Origin: Pedobacter ureilyticus
Lineage (GTDB): Bacteria; Bacteroidota; Bacteroidia; Sphingobacteriales; Sphingobacteriaceae
Direction: 5' to 3'
Length of the DNA stretch: 64,000 bases
Assembly: GCF_005925345.1 (NCBI RefSeq)
Contig: NZ_SSHJ01000018.1
Location: 1-64,000 of the forward strand
Shown here: piece by piece, positions 1-8,740 of the stretch
Layout: every line of letters begins with the position of its first letter
Numbering within the stretch: the stretch's first letter is position 1
Notes under the pieces: generated by a model
Databases searched by the model: none
Told to the model about the DNA's origin: nothing
Seen by the model: the letters and a program-made list of their open reading frames with translations, nothing else
Translations under genes and position numbers: made by a program

Positions 1-149
1 TCATACTTAGAATGTTCGCCGTGGTAAAAAGAAAACAAAAATATGTGGAAAACTATATAAAAGCAGCTTGATGGAAATATATTTTGAATTTAATTTGCTT
101 TTATCATAATCCTAGAATACGTTAATTAACGTGAGTTATGAACTTGTAA

Positions 150-175
150 CGTCATTGCGAGGCACGAAGCAATCT
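150..175 (+). repeat. Dispersed intergenic repeat, family A copy 1
   Basis: The segment begins CGTCATTGCGAGGCACGAAG and continues to AATCT. Closely similar sequence occurs reverse-complemented at 34832-34858, and a shorter version at 26918-26938. Three related intergenic copies in 64 kb point to a genome-wide repeat family. No coding function is implied. Confidence 0.6.
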
Positions 176-260
176 TATAAGCTTGAAAAGGCATTCAATA
201 CTTTGATAATAAATAAGTAATATCCATAACTTGAGTTATGTTACAATTGTTTTTACAATT

Positions 261-292
261 AAACCCTCTACGCATTAAGCAATAGAGGGTTT
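261..292. terminator. Hairpin terminator after the bestrophin-like gene
   Basis: Perfect 10-bp inverted arms (AAACCCTCTA at 261-270, TAGAGGGTTT at 283-292) enclose a 12-nt loop, starting 29 nt beyond the stop codon of the leftward gene at 321. A moderately T-rich tract follows on the minus strand. Confidence 0.6.
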
Positions 293-320
293 GTAATCAA
301 AAACAAATATTTAGAAAGTT

Positions 321-1247
321 TTACAGAATATAGTACGAGCCCACGGGAGCCATATCTACGTGAGCCTTGTCTTCGAAAAGCTTATCGTCAGCTAACATTT
401 GGCATAAATCTTTCTCAATGGTTCTGCAAATGGTGGTGGTAGGGGTGTCTGTAGGCTTGCTTTCAAAAGGATCTTGCAGGTGCACGGCCATTTTTTCTAC
501 CAATAGAAAAAACACTGAAATAGAAACCACTACAGGAATTTCCATGAAACCAAAATATTCGATGAGGCCAAATGGCAACATCATGATAAACAGAAAGATA
601 GACATGTGGATGTACTTACTGTAAGTAACCGGGAAAATGGTTTTCTTGATACGCTCGCATCCGCCCATGTGGTTACACAAAGCATTTAAAGTTTTATCTA
701 TCTCAATCTGTTGATACTTGTTGATCCAACCTTCTTGTAGCGCTTTTTTTAAATCCATGGCATGTAACTCTAGCAAAGCCATAGTCACATTGTTTTGCTT
801 CTTAATATAGGCAAATTCATCGGCGCTTAAATATCTATCTAATCCTTTAGAAGAACTATAACCTCTAAGCGATTGGCTCAAAGCATAACACCAAGCGATC
901 TGTCTTTTAATAAATTTGCTTTTAAATGCCTCAACTTCTTCCGAAGCGTAAGGGCTATCCACAAAAGACATGATCTGTCTAGCCAAAGACCTCGAATCGT
1001 TTACAATGGCACCCCATAAAATTCTTGCTTCCCACCATCTATCGTAAGCCTGATTAGATCTAAAAGCAAGCAATAACGATATAATTGTACCTAATAAAGC
1101 TGGTACCGCAATTGGAATAGAAATGCGGGTAACATGAAAATTCTGATAAAGTACAACTACACCCACAGAATAAAGAACTACAAACAGCAGCTCTTGTTTA
1201 ATTTTCCCAAAAATATAGGTAATAGGTATGTTTTTTCGTAATAGCAT
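321..1247 (-). CDS. Bestrophin-like (UPF0187) membrane channel protein
   Basis: This 308-residue integral membrane protein resembles the bacterial bestrophin/YneE family, whose characterised members form pentameric ion channels in the inner membrane. The N-terminal basic stretch is followed by hydrophobic segments around residues 20-65. The family hallmark is the polar patch AFRSNQAYDRWWEAR at about residues 61-75, just after the second helix, and two further hydrophobic helices lie near residues 215-255. Length is normal for the family. It is followed by a hairpin terminator and has a UspA-type gene 34 bp upstream on the same strand, so the two may be cotranscribed. The transported ion cannot be read from the sequence. 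Confidence 0.82.
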   Translation of the reverse strand: MLLRKNIPITYIFGKIKQELLFVVLYSVGVVVLYQNFHVTRISIPIAVPALLGTIISLLLAFRSNQAYDRWWEARILWGAIVNDSRSLARQIMSFVDSPYASEEVEAFKSKFIKRQIAWCYALSQSLRGYSSSKGLDRYLSADEFAYIKKQNNVTMALLELHAMDLKKALQEGWINKYQQIEIDKTLNALCNHMGGCERIKKTIFPVTYSKYIHMSIFLFIMMLPFGLIEYFGFMEIPVVVSISVFFLLVEKMAVHLQDPFESKPTDTPTTTICRTIEKDLCQMLADDKLFEDKAHVDMAPVGSYYIL

Positions 1248-1281
1248 GGCTTTGGGTATTTATTTTTAAAAATAAAATTGA

Positions 1282-1782
1282 TTAAGCTGATACCTTTTTC
1301 TCTACGCCTGTAGATTGGATTTTGGTATCGAAAAGTTCTTGCTCATTGGCAATTACTTCCGTATCTAGTTCTAAAACTTCGCAACCACTACGAGCGGTTA
1401 AGTATTTTGGATCGATACTGTATTTATTGATAGGCTTGAAGTTGTAGTTCTTCGGGTAAACGATCAAATCTATCTGTAAACCTTCAAGCAAGTTTCTGAA
1501 AGCAACAGCAGTACTTCCATAGAAATATTCTACCCCAATACCTTTAACTTTGTTTTGGTATTTGAGGGTGTAGGCATCTATTTTATTGTTGAACTCATCA
1601 CTGATGTTTTCGTAGTCTCTGCTTCGTCTGCTCAACATTAGCATATCGGTAATAGAGTCAGAAAGTTTGAAAGCGTGTAAAAAGATAACAGTTACTTCTT
1701 CTAAACCAGAGTGCAATGCAATTGCATCAATAATCTTGGTACTTTCTACATTAAAATCTGTTGGAACTAATATTCTTTTCAT
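1282..1782 (-). CDS. Universal stress protein (UspA) family
   Basis: A 166-residue cytoplasmic protein opening with MKRILVPTDFN, the typical UspA beta1 strand and Asp turn (IL-P-TDF). The second strand carries VTVIFLHAF, as in USP folds. The C-terminal ATP-binding G-2X-G-9X-G(S/T) signature is not clear, so it may not bind ATP. Members of this family act in stress survival. It lies directly upstream of the bestrophin-like gene and downstream of the histidine kinase gene, all on the minus strand. The last 25 residues extend past the usual domain end. Confidence 0.72.
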   Translation of the reverse strand: MKRILVPTDFNVESTKIIDAIALHSGLEEVTVIFLHAFKLSDSITDMLMLSRRSRDYENISDEFNNKIDAYTLKYQNKVKGIGVEYFYGSTAVAFRNLLEGLQIDLIVYPKNYNFKPINKYSIDPKYLTARSGCEVLELDTEVIANEQELFDTKIQSTGVEKKVSA

Positions 1783-1871
1783 AACCCTTATGTTTAAATG
1801 TTTAAATAAATATTTAATACAAGTTTAGGGCGAAGAAATTATAGCCGTTTAAGAGTGAGATTAGAACGGGA

Positions 1872-3242
1872 TTAGAATTTAATATTGACCGGCAGCATTA
1901 CCTTAATTTCGGTGCCAAAGCCTTCTTGGGTTTTAATGCCTATGCTGCCACGGTGCAATCTAATAATATTTAACGACAAAGGCAAGCCAACTCCGTAACC
2001 TTTAAAGTTAGAGGTGTTGGATGCTCTAAAAAAGGGTTCAAAAATGTGTTGAATGTCGTTTTGAGGTATGCCAATGCCTTGGTCGTTTACTGCGATAGAG
2101 AGTAAAGAGCCGTTGCTTTCTAGCTTTACAGAAACAGGTTTAAAATCAGAATATTTACAGGCGTTGCTTACAATGTTGGTAAGCGCCAACTTTAAGAGGT
2201 TTTTGTTTGCTCTTAATGTAACTGCCGCTTCGTCTTCTGGTAGCTCATTCAAATCTAGTTGTATCTTACTTTCTGGATGAACCTGTATGACGGCATCTGT
2301 AATTTCCCAAAGCAGTTCGTCTATTCTAACCAATTCTCGGGGCTGCACTTTTCCGTTAAAGCCCGACTGAGCCAAGCCAAGTAAGCTGGTTAAGATGTGT
2401 TCTAATCTATCCGCTTCGCTTTTAATTTTTGCTAATGCAGCCAAATGTTCTTTTGAACCCATTTCGGCCCTGGTTGCTAATTCTACTTCGCCACTAATGA
2501 TGGTTAGGGGGGTTCTTAATTCATGCGAAGCATTGCTGATAAAATTATTTTGCGTTTCAAAAGCAGTTTCTAGCCTGTTTAACATGTTGTTGAAGGTTTG
2601 GGCAAGATCAGACATCTCATCGCCTCCGTAACTTTTTACATCCAAACGTAAGTGTAAATTCTCTGCCTTTATCTTCTTCATACTCTTAATGATGTTACGA
2701 AGTGGCACAAGGGTGTAGTTAGAAAATTTCCAGCCTACTATAAAAGAAAGAAATACCGACAAAAAGAAACCAGCAATTAGAATTTTTTGTAAATCTTTTA
2801 ACTCCCTAAAGCCAAAAGGATCATTGGCCGCAATAATTACGATATAACCTTGATCATAAATGTCAAAGTACTTTCCTGCATAAAAGTGGTTCTCTTTTCG
2901 ATAACGTGCCGTTTTGCCTTCGCTTATTTTATCGAAAAAACTTTTGGGCAGCGCATCATCTGTTTTTATGTTTGGATGTGTATTGGTGTCGGCCTTAATT
3001 ACATACTCTTTTTCAGAAGGTAACCTTTCTAAATATTGAGCACGCATTTTGGCATAAGCATCGTTGTTTGCGTCTTTTACTAATTTAATTTGTGCAGCAA
3101 TATTCACCCTTGCCTCTAAGCGTTTATAAAAATCTTCGAAGGCAAATTCATTAGAGAAGTACCAAACAAAGCCGCTAAGTAAAGAAATGATAACAGCAGA
3201 TAAGATGGCAAATAATAAAGTTATTTTTTTGGCTAGTTGCAT
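1872..3242 (-). CDS. Two-component sensor histidine kinase
   Basis: This 456-residue membrane kinase has a first transmembrane helix at about residues 7-29, a periplasmic sensor region of roughly 120 residues, and a second helix at about 153-173. A HAMP linker, a HisKA domain with phospho-acceptor His240 in SHELRTPL, and a C-terminal HATPase domain with N (IVSNACKYS), G1 (DQGIGIP) and G2 (GYGVGLPLS) boxes follow. It should phosphorylate the response regulator encoded immediately upstream; the regulator's stop and this start overlap by one base (TAATG), indicating translational coupling. The signal sensed is not deducible. Confidence 0.92.
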   Translation of the reverse strand: MQLAKKITLLFAILSAVIISLLSGFVWYFSNEFAFEDFYKRLEARVNIAAQIKLVKDANNDAYAKMRAQYLERLPSEKEYVIKADTNTHPNIKTDDALPKSFFDKISEGKTARYRKENHFYAGKYFDIYDQGYIVIIAANDPFGFRELKDLQKILIAGFFLSVFLSFIVGWKFSNYTLVPLRNIIKSMKKIKAENLHLRLDVKSYGGDEMSDLAQTFNNMLNRLETAFETQNNFISNASHELRTPLTIISGEVELATRAEMGSKEHLAALAKIKSEADRLEHILTSLLGLAQSGFNGKVQPRELVRIDELLWEITDAVIQVHPESKIQLDLNELPEDEAAVTLRANKNLLKLALTNIVSNACKYSDFKPVSVKLESNGSLLSIAVNDQGIGIPQNDIQHIFEPFFRASNTSNFKGYGVGLPLSLNIIRLHRGSIGIKTQEGFGTEIKVMLPVNIKF

Positions 3243-3922
3243 TAAGTTTCTTTCAGTACATAACCCAAACCAACGGCAGTATGTATTAGTTTTTGATCGC
3301 TATTTTTGTCTATTTTTTTACGTAGGTAATTTACGTAAACATCTACCACGTTAGTACCTAAGTTAAAATCTATATCCCATACATTTTCTAAGATATCAAT
3401 TCTCGATAAAATTTTAGACTTATTTTTGGCCATAAATTCTAACAAGCGATATTCTGTAGCGGTTAGGGTAATTTCAACACCATTTCTTTTTACACTTTTG
3501 GCAGTAAGGTTAATCTGTAAGCTACCAATGTTGATGACATGATCTGGCGTTGCAGAGCCGCTGTAGCGTCGCAACAACATACGGATACGGGCAGATAATT
3601 CCGCAAATTTAAAAGGTTTAATGAGGTAGTCGTCTGCACCGTTATCTAAGCCATTAACGACATTTTCTGTGGTGCCCAAAGCGGTTAGCATGATAATGGG
3701 CACATTAGGTTTTTCTTTCTTGATGATTTTACATAGTTCTAAGCCATTAATGCCTGGCAACATAATGTCTAGAATAATAAGATCGAAGTGATTAGCCAAT
3801 GCCATTTTTTCGCCAGTGGTACCATCTGGAGCAACACTAACTGTAAACCCCTCGGCAGAAAGGCCACGCACCACCACCGAAACTACATTCGGTTCATCTT
3901 CAACTAGTAGTAAATTCATCAA
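3242..3922 (-). CDS. OmpR-family DNA-binding response regulator
   Basis: A 226-residue regulator with an N-terminal receiver domain (acidic pair near residues 9-10, phospho-acceptor Asp52 in LIILDIMLP, conserved Lys in IKPF near 102) and a C-terminal winged-helix domain containing TATEYRLLEF and the typical YVNYLRKKID recognition region. It is the first gene of a two-gene operon with the histidine kinase. A hairpin followed by a T-tract lies about 20-50 nt upstream, so transcription into this gene either starts downstream of it or passes through an attenuator. The regulon cannot be inferred. Confidence 0.93.
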   Translation of the reverse strand: MMNLLLVEDEPNVVSVVVRGLSAEGFTVSVAPDGTTGEKMALANHFDLIILDIMLPGINGLELCKIIKKEKPNVPIIMLTALGTTENVVNGLDNGADDYLIKPFKFAELSARIRMLLRRYSGSATPDHVINIGSLQINLTAKSVKRNGVEITLTATEYRLLEFMAKNKSKILSRIDILENVWDIDFNLGTNVVDVYVNYLRKKIDKNSDQKLIHTAVGLGYVLKET

Positions 3923-3936
3923 GAGGCAAATAGTTT

Positions 3937-3969
3937 AAAAAAAAGCAGATAAAAAAATATTATCTGCTT
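3937..3969 (-). terminator. Intrinsic terminator or attenuator before the response regulator
   Basis: On the minus strand AAGCAGATA and TATCTGCTT pair (3961-3969 with 3943-3951) and are followed by a run of T. It lies about 100 bp beyond the SRPBCC gene and 15 bp before the response regulator start, so it could end the former transcript or attenuate the latter. Confidence 0.6.
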
Positions 3970-4041
3970 ATTGTTGTAATTTTTACTGTTCGTTAACTAA
4001 CAGCAGACATAGTGATATGTTTTTGCTGCCGAAAATTAATA

Positions 4042-4062
4042 GCCTCTAGTAAAATTAGAGGC
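4042..4062 (-). terminator. Hairpin after the SRPBCC gene
   Basis: A 7-bp perfect stem (GCCTCTA / TAGAGGC) with a 7-nt loop sits 9 nt past the stop codon of the leftward SRPBCC gene. The following tract on the minus strand is AT-rich but not a pure T-run, so it may act together with the stronger hairpin at 3937-3969. Confidence 0.5.
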
Positions 4063-4070
4063 AGTTTTGG

Positions 4071-4619
4071 CTAAGGGTTTTCTTGTTGCAGTTCCGATTT
4101 TTCTTTAAGGGATTTTAAGCCAGCTTCAAAGTCTTTCCCTATCATTTTATCCATACCTCCCATCACTAAACACATCCATTTACCAATTATGCCATTTTCT
4201 CCGCTCATTGTCCAAGTTACTTTGGTAGAGGTGCCTTCTTTTGCTAAATCAAAAGCTACATTCGCTAAGCTCTCAAAAGGTTTAATAAATTTTAAATCCA
4301 TTTTAATTTGCTGGTAAGGTGTTGCGCTTGTAATGGTCATTTCGCCTTCTCCTGATTCTTCGCCTGTCCAGTGGTATTTGTGTGCTACTTGCTCAGGTGT
4401 TCCACTAATATCAACTTTTGCCTTAGGATCCATTTTAGACCAAGGGTTCCATTGCAAGAAATTATCGAAATCGGCAATGTTCTTGTAAACCACTGTGTCT
4501 GATGCGGCAATGTTAGCTGACCTGCTTACAGAAAAGGTTTTTGGTAAAAATAAACTTCCAATTAAAATAATGGCAATAATGACAACGATTATCCCCAAAA
4601 AGATTTTTAAAAATTTCAT
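4071..4619 (-). CDS. SRPBCC (START-like) family protein
   Basis: The 182-residue protein has an N-terminal hydrophobic anchor (about residues 4-27) followed by a polyketide-cyclase/START-like fold. Recognisable features are the SVSRSANIAASDTVVYKNIADF opening strand-helix (residues about 31-52), the NPWSKMDP turn, and the C-terminal helix carrying GKDFEAGLKSLKE. Members bind small hydrophobic ligands or act as lipid-handling proteins; no specific ligand can be named. It is probably membrane-tethered. It is monocistronic or cotranscribed with the upstream amidase on the same strand 58 bp away. Confidence 0.75.
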   Translation of the reverse strand: MKFLKIFLGIIVVIIAIILIGSLFLPKTFSVSRSANIAASDTVVYKNIADFDNFLQWNPWSKMDPKAKVDISGTPEQVAHKYHWTGEESGEGEMTITSATPYQQIKMDLKFIKPFESLANVAFDLAKEGTSTKVTWTMSGENGIIGKWMCLVMGGMDKMIGKDFEAGLKSLKEKSELQQENP

Positions 4620-4677
4620 ACTGCTTTGTTTGGTTAAAATAAAGTTAAAGAAATTTATATTAAACTAACAAGATTAT

Positions 4678-5346
4678 TTAATCGGTTGGTACTCCTTTTA
4701 GGGCTAGATCTTTTAGGTCTTCTCTAATTTTTTTCATGAAATCAGCACCGGGATCGCTTTTGCCAGTAAGGTAGTTTGGGTTGGTTTCTTTCCATAGAGG
4801 GGTATCTTTAAACTTGCTGTACTCGTAGTGGCCAATCAAATATTGAATGTCATATTTTTTCTTCAAATACCTAACTAACGCTTCGTTTGCTTTTAGCTGC
4901 GCATCGGTTAAAGGGAAATTGGCACTGCCCACATTTTCTACGCCAATGGCGCAATAGTTTAATCCAATTACGTGGCGGGCAAAATAATTTTCGGGCATTA
5001 GGCGATAAATGGTGCCATCTCTATCAATTAAAAATTGCGATGAAGTATTTAAACTGCTTACCGCTGCAATGTCTTTTCTATCTCCGTTAGGTAGTTTGGC
5101 TGGGTAAAATGCATTGAACGTTGAAGAGAAGGTTTTGGCTGCGGTCCAATGTAATACAATTATTTTTGGTTGTATGGTTGGGGTATTTTGATGGATGCCG
5201 TGACGTTCTTTTAGATACTCCAATGATAATCGAACACGTGTAGAGTCGTAGGTAATTGGCTTATCTATGATTTTTATTTCTTGAGAGGAGCAGAAAGAAA
5301 AGCTAATAAATAATGAAAACAACGTGATTTTAATTTTTGTTAACAT
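4678..5346 (-). CDS. N-acetylmuramoyl-L-alanine amidase (Amidase_2)
   Basis: A 222-residue exported amidase with a signal peptide (MLTKIKITLFSLFISFSFCSS). The Amidase_2/PGRP fold shows zinc ligands in IVLHWTA (His near residue 66) and the later YLIGHYEYSKFKD and DPGADF elements. The central SSQFLIDRDGTIYRLMPEN strand and ARHVIGLNYCAIGVENVG are diagnostic. It should cleave the amide between N-acetylmuramic acid and L-alanine in peptidoglycan, in the periplasm. It directly follows the aspartyl-protease-like gene (1-bp gap), suggesting one transcript. Confidence 0.87.
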   Translation of the reverse strand: MLTKIKITLFSLFISFSFCSSQEIKIIDKPITYDSTRVRLSLEYLKERHGIHQNTPTIQPKIIVLHWTAAKTFSSTFNAFYPAKLPNGDRKDIAAVSSLNTSSQFLIDRDGTIYRLMPENYFARHVIGLNYCAIGVENVGSANFPLTDAQLKANEALVRYLKKKYDIQYLIGHYEYSKFKDTPLWKETNPNYLTGKSDPGADFMKKIREDLKDLALKGVPTD

Positions 5347-5347
5347 T

Positions 5348-5851
5348 CTATGATAATTTTTTAATTGAATTGTCTAGCCGCTGTTCATTTTTAAAAGAAG
5401 ATAATTCTAGTTTAATCGCATCTGTCGTGTCGATATAAAACCTCAATACCTGCCTTTTATAATCTATCTTAGAATTAAACTGGGTTAAAATATCGCCGCC
5501 AATAATACCAGCAATAGATGGTTGGCCCATTTGGATGTAAGTATCAGAAACGCTTTGCAGATCAATAGCTACAGTTTCGTAATTAGGTAATTTTAGTTTG
5601 CCAATTTGTAGTAGGGGAATGGTGCCCACCAAGGTTGTAGCGCTGCTAAAAATGGTTGCGGCTTGTTGTTCTTCGTTTTCTTGTAAACCTTCCACATGTT
5701 TTTCTAATAAAGATTTATCAAAAACCGAGCGAGAAGCGCCAGTATCAACCACGGCAAAAAGTTGTTGTCCAAAAACAACAATTTCCACCAAAATGTGGAA
5801 ACCGTTGTCTTGTAAGTTCACCAAAATTAAGGGAACTGTAATTGTTCTCAT
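5348..5851 (-). CDS. Retropepsin-like aspartyl protease family protein
   Basis: A 167-residue protein with one retropepsin-like domain: the catalytic DTGAS motif is in FAVVDTGASRSVFD at about residues 31-44, and the later IAGIIGGDIL resembles the flap/second hydrophobic loop of this family. Single-domain proteins of this kind would dimerise to form the active site. No signal peptide is evident. It is cotranscribed with the downstream amidase. The natural substrate is unknown, and some bacterial members may have non-proteolytic roles. Confidence 0.72.
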   Translation of the reverse strand: MRTITVPLILVNLQDNGFHILVEIVVFGQQLFAVVDTGASRSVFDKSLLEKHVEGLQENEEQQAATIFSSATTLVGTIPLLQIGKLKLPNYETVAIDLQSVSDTYIQMGQPSIAGIIGGDILTQFNSKIDYKRQVLRFYIDTTDAIKLELSSFKNEQRLDNSIKKLS

Positions 5852-5905
5852 TTTAATAGGTTAATCGTTTATTTGTTAATAGAAAACGATTTAAACAGTT
5901 AACCT

Positions 5906-5921
5906 CCCGATAGCTATCGGG
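5906..5921. repeat. Perfect 16-bp palindrome CCCGATAGCTATCGGG
   Basis: The palindrome lies between malate dehydrogenase and the aspartyl protease gene and is flanked by GTTAAC-containing half sites. From recollection such CCCGATAGCTATCGGG elements recur in intergenic regions of related genomes. It could serve as the terminator of mdh, whose stop is 19 bp away. Confidence 0.55.
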
Positions 5922-5939
5922 ATCACTCAGTTAACCCAA

Positions 5940-6878
5940 TTAAACTAATTTCATTTCTGTCAACACGCTGTTCATGTTGCGCACCGCATCAGCGCTTTTG
6001 TTAAAAGCAGCTTGTTCTTTTTCGTTCAGTTTGTAGTCGATGATTTTTTCCCAACCATTTTTTCCAATAATTACTGGCACGCCTAAGCAAATATCTTGTT
6101 GTCCGTACTCGCCCTCAAGTGCAACACAACAGGTAAATAGTTTTTTCTCATCACGTACTATGGCTTCAACCAATGCGGCACCAGCAGCGCCTGGAGCATA
6201 CCATGCAGAAGTGCCAAGCAAACCAGTAAGTGTAGCGCCACCCACCATGGTATCTGCAGCCACTTTTTCTAACGTAGCTTCATCTAACACATCGGTAACG
6301 GGTAGGCTTTGGTAGGTTGCAAATCTTGTTAAAGGTATCATGGTAGTATCGCCATGACCACCAATTACAAACCCTTGTAAATCGCTAGGGTTGCAATTTA
6401 GGGCAACGCTTAGATAATATTTGAAACGAGCGCTATCTAACGTACCGCCCATACCAATGATACGGTTTTTAGGTAAGCCAAATGATTTCAATGCCAAATA
6501 GGTCATGGTGTCCATTGGATTGCTAATTACGATGATAATTGCATCTGGAGAATATTTAAGGATATTTTCTGCCACGCCCTTTACAATGCCTGCATTAATG
6601 CCTATCAACTCTTCGCGGGTCATCCCGGGTTTACGAGGTAAGCCTGAAGTAATTACCGCTACAGCCGAACCAGCTGTTTGGCTATAGTCATTGGTAACTC
6701 CTTTAATTTTGGTATCGAAACCTAGCAATGTTGCGGTTTGCATCATGTCTATGGCTTTACCTTCGGCAAAACCTTCTTTAATATCTAATAATACGAGTTC
6801 TTCTGCTAATTCTTTGCGTGCAATGTTATCTGCACAAGTGGCACCAACGGCACCAGCACCTACTACTGTTATTTTCAT
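5940..6878 (-). CDS. mdh: Malate dehydrogenase
   Basis: This 312-residue enzyme oxidises L-malate to oxaloacetate with NAD+ in the TCA cycle. The N-terminal Rossmann motif is VVGAGAVGATCAD (residues 4-16), the acidic NAD-selective residue is in LLDI, substrate-binding arginines are in GLPRKPGMTREEL (about residues 79-91) and in ARFKYYL, and the catalytic His is in IGGHGDTTMIPL near residue 175. Length and motifs match the LDH-like MDHs common in Bacteroidota. It appears to be a single gene, separated from both neighbours by intergenic DNA. Confidence 0.96.
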   Translation of the reverse strand: MKITVVGAGAVGATCADNIARKELAEELVLLDIKEGFAEGKAIDMMQTATLLGFDTKIKGVTNDYSQTAGSAVAVITSGLPRKPGMTREELIGINAGIVKGVAENILKYSPDAIIIVISNPMDTMTYLALKSFGLPKNRIIGMGGTLDSARFKYYLSVALNCNPSDLQGFVIGGHGDTTMIPLTRFATYQSLPVTDVLDEATLEKVAADTMVGGATLTGLLGTSAWYAPGAAGAALVEAIVRDEKKLFTCCVALEGEYGQQDICLGVPVIIGKNGWEKIIDYKLNEKEQAAFNKSADAVRNMNSVLTEMKLV

Positions 6879-7128
6879 ATCGAATATATTGGTTTTTGAT
6901 TCATGTAGAAGCTATCTTCGCTAACTAGTTAAATCTTGATAGCTTCATTTTGAGTATTTTAAGGGTGTAACGCCTAAAGAATTTTAACGAAACTAAGGTA
7001 TAGATTTGTATTAGCTAAACAAATATTTTTTGCATTGGATTTATTTGGGGATTAAAATTTCGTTGTATTGCTATTTTGAACAATAAAATCTACGAAGTTG
7101 ATCGAGTAGTTAAAGTAATGTAATTAGG

Positions 7129-7953
7129 TTAATAGTCTTGTATCATCTTTAAGAAGCTTTGACTAAGTGTAGCTGTTATTTTACCTGGAGTACCATCGCC
7201 AATTGATTTTCCATCTAAACTAAGAACAGGTAAAATATTTTTGGTAGAGCTTGTTATAAAGGCTTCATCAGCATTGGCTATGTCTGCTAATTCAAAATCT
7301 TGTTCTTTGATGGTGTATCCTTCAATTTTGGTAATTAAAATTTTACTTCTGGTTATACCGCGTAAAATGTTAGTTTTTGGTGTTAAAATTTCATTGCCCT
7401 TCACTATAAAGATGTTCGCTCTAGGGCATTCTCTAACTTCGCCGTTGTGGTGGTACAGTAGGTCATCAATTTGTTTTTGTTTGAGTTGCGGCTGTAAACG
7501 TATAGCTTGCAGGTAATCAATTGTTTTAACCGTAGCCAACTGGCGCTGATAGTTGTGAGATAATAAGGTTAAACCTCTCTCAAAGCTAGAATAATCGTAT
7601 TTAAAAGGTGCTTGAACAATCACTAAGTTGGGCTCTGCAATTTGATATCCATCCTCTGAATACCCACCTGTTAGAATAATTTTTAAGCTAGAATTTGGCA
7701 TGTTGTTTTTAGCTAACAACGACTGAATTGCTTGATGTAATTGGCTGCGGTCTAAACCTATGTTGAGGTTCATCTCTTTTGCCGAATTGTAAAATCTGTT
7801 AAAATAATCTTCAATAAAAATAGGTTTGCCATTTACCAATTTTAGAAAATCAAAAATACCATAACCTCGTTGTACTGCTAAATCCGTTACCAAAAGCTTC
7901 GCCTCGCTTTCTAAAACTATCTCTCCATTAACGTAAGTATATCTCTTATCCAT
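7129..7953 (-). CDS. Class IV PLP-dependent aminotransferase
   Basis: The 274-residue protein belongs to the fold-type IV aminotransferases (IlvE / D-amino acid aminotransferase / PabC group). Seen are the QRGYGIFDFLK segment (about residues 28-38), the PLP Lys in ATVKTIDYL (about residue 143), ECPRANIFIVKG (about 176-187) and the phosphate-binding ILRGITRSKIL (about 197-207). The sequence alone does not separate branched-chain transamination from aminodeoxychorismate lyase activity. A pabB-like gene elsewhere in the window makes a PabC role possible, but the two are not adjacent. Confidence 0.8.
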   Translation of the reverse strand: MDKRYTYVNGEIVLESEAKLLVTDLAVQRGYGIFDFLKLVNGKPIFIEDYFNRFYNSAKEMNLNIGLDRSQLHQAIQSLLAKNNMPNSSLKIILTGGYSEDGYQIAEPNLVIVQAPFKYDYSSFERGLTLLSHNYQRQLATVKTIDYLQAIRLQPQLKQKQIDDLLYHHNGEVRECPRANIFIVKGNEILTPKTNILRGITRSKILITKIEGYTIKEQDFELADIANADEAFITSSTKNILPVLSLDGKSIGDGTPGKITATLSQSFLKMIQDY

Positions 7954-8088
7954 GTTGTTTTTAGCTTTCCTTTTATTTTTTCGTTATAACTGTTTATCCC
8001 AAAGTTGAAAATAAAAAATAGAAGAAAGAAAATTAATCACTTCTTTTGAATAATACCTAGTTAACTTTGATTCACTAACTTGCATTAA

Positions 8089-8490
8089 ATGACTGAAAAA
8101 GCGGTGATATTTTTTGATGGCGTATGCAACCTGTGTAATGGCGCTGTACAATTTGTGATAGCGCATGATCGAAAAAGCTATTTTAAATTTGCCGCACTAC
8201 AAAGCGAATTTGCGGCGAGAACACTAGTTAATTTTGATTTGAAGGTAAGTCATGGTGATAGTTTTGTGCTTTTAGAAAACGGTAAAGTTTACGAGCAATC
8301 TACAGCAGCTTTGCGGGTTGCCAAAAAGCTGAATGGTTTATGGCCGTTATTATACGTGTTTATTGTTGTACCACCTTTTATAAGAAATGCAGTTTATAAA
8401 TTTATAGCACGCAACCGTTACAAATGGTTTGGCAAACAAGAAAGCTGCTGGGTGCCCACGCCAGAATTAAAAAGTAGGTTTTTGGGTTAA
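8089..8490 (+). CDS. DCC-family thiol-disulfide oxidoreductase (DUF393)
   Basis: A 133-residue protein with the family's N-terminal FFDGVCNLCNGAVQF signature: a CxxC pair (Cys14, Cys17) preceded by DG, as in the thioredoxin-like DCC family. The later FAALQSEFA and the basic hydrophobic C-terminal half are typical. Members are proposed to be thiol-disulfide oxidoreductases but physiological partners are not established. It stands alone on the plus strand, with its stop one base from the convergent small membrane protein gene. Confidence 0.85.
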   Translation: MTEKAVIFFDGVCNLCNGAVQFVIAHDRKSYFKFAALQSEFAARTLVNFDLKVSHGDSFVLLENGKVYEQSTAALRVAKKLNGLWPLLYVFIVVPPFIRNAVYKFIARNRYKWFGKQESCWVPTPELKSRFLG

Positions 8491-8491
8491 A

Positions 8492-8731
8492 CTATAGCTT
8501 TGGATGCGCATTATTACCAATATTTTTGTCGTATTTACTTCCGTCGCTTTTAAGAAAAGCACCATATATTAAAATTAATACAACAATTAAAACACCTAGT
8601 AAAAGTAAAATGTAACCGCTTCTTAAAACGTTATCTACACTTACAATAGTAATGCCCCAAACTCTAAGAATAATTATTCCGATAAATGCTAGGCTTAATA
8701 ATAAAATGATGAAGCCGATAATCTTTTTCAT
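8492..8731 (-). CDS. Small two-helix membrane protein
   Basis: I do not recognise this 79-residue protein. It has two hydrophobic helices (about residues 4-27 and 39-62) and a short charged C-terminal tail, so it is an inner-membrane protein. It lies 9 bp downstream of the SPFH-domain gene on the same strand and is almost certainly the third gene of that operon. It may be a membrane partner of the SPFH protein, but this rests only on position. Confidence 0.6.
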   Translation of the reverse strand: MKKIIGFIILLLSLAFIGIIILRVWGITIVSVDNVLRSGYILLLLGVLIVVLILIYGAFLKSDGSKYDKNIGNNAHPKL

Positions 8732-8740
8732 AACTGTAAA

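Larger units (their letters stand above)
1..320. other. Intergenic region with palindromes, no gene seen
   Basis: No credible coding region is seen. The stretch contains a perfect 14-bp palindrome ACGTTAATTAACGT (119-132), one copy of a short dispersed repeat (150-175, listed separately), and the hairpin at 261-292 that follows the first gene. The upstream neighbour lies outside the window. Confidence 0.6.
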
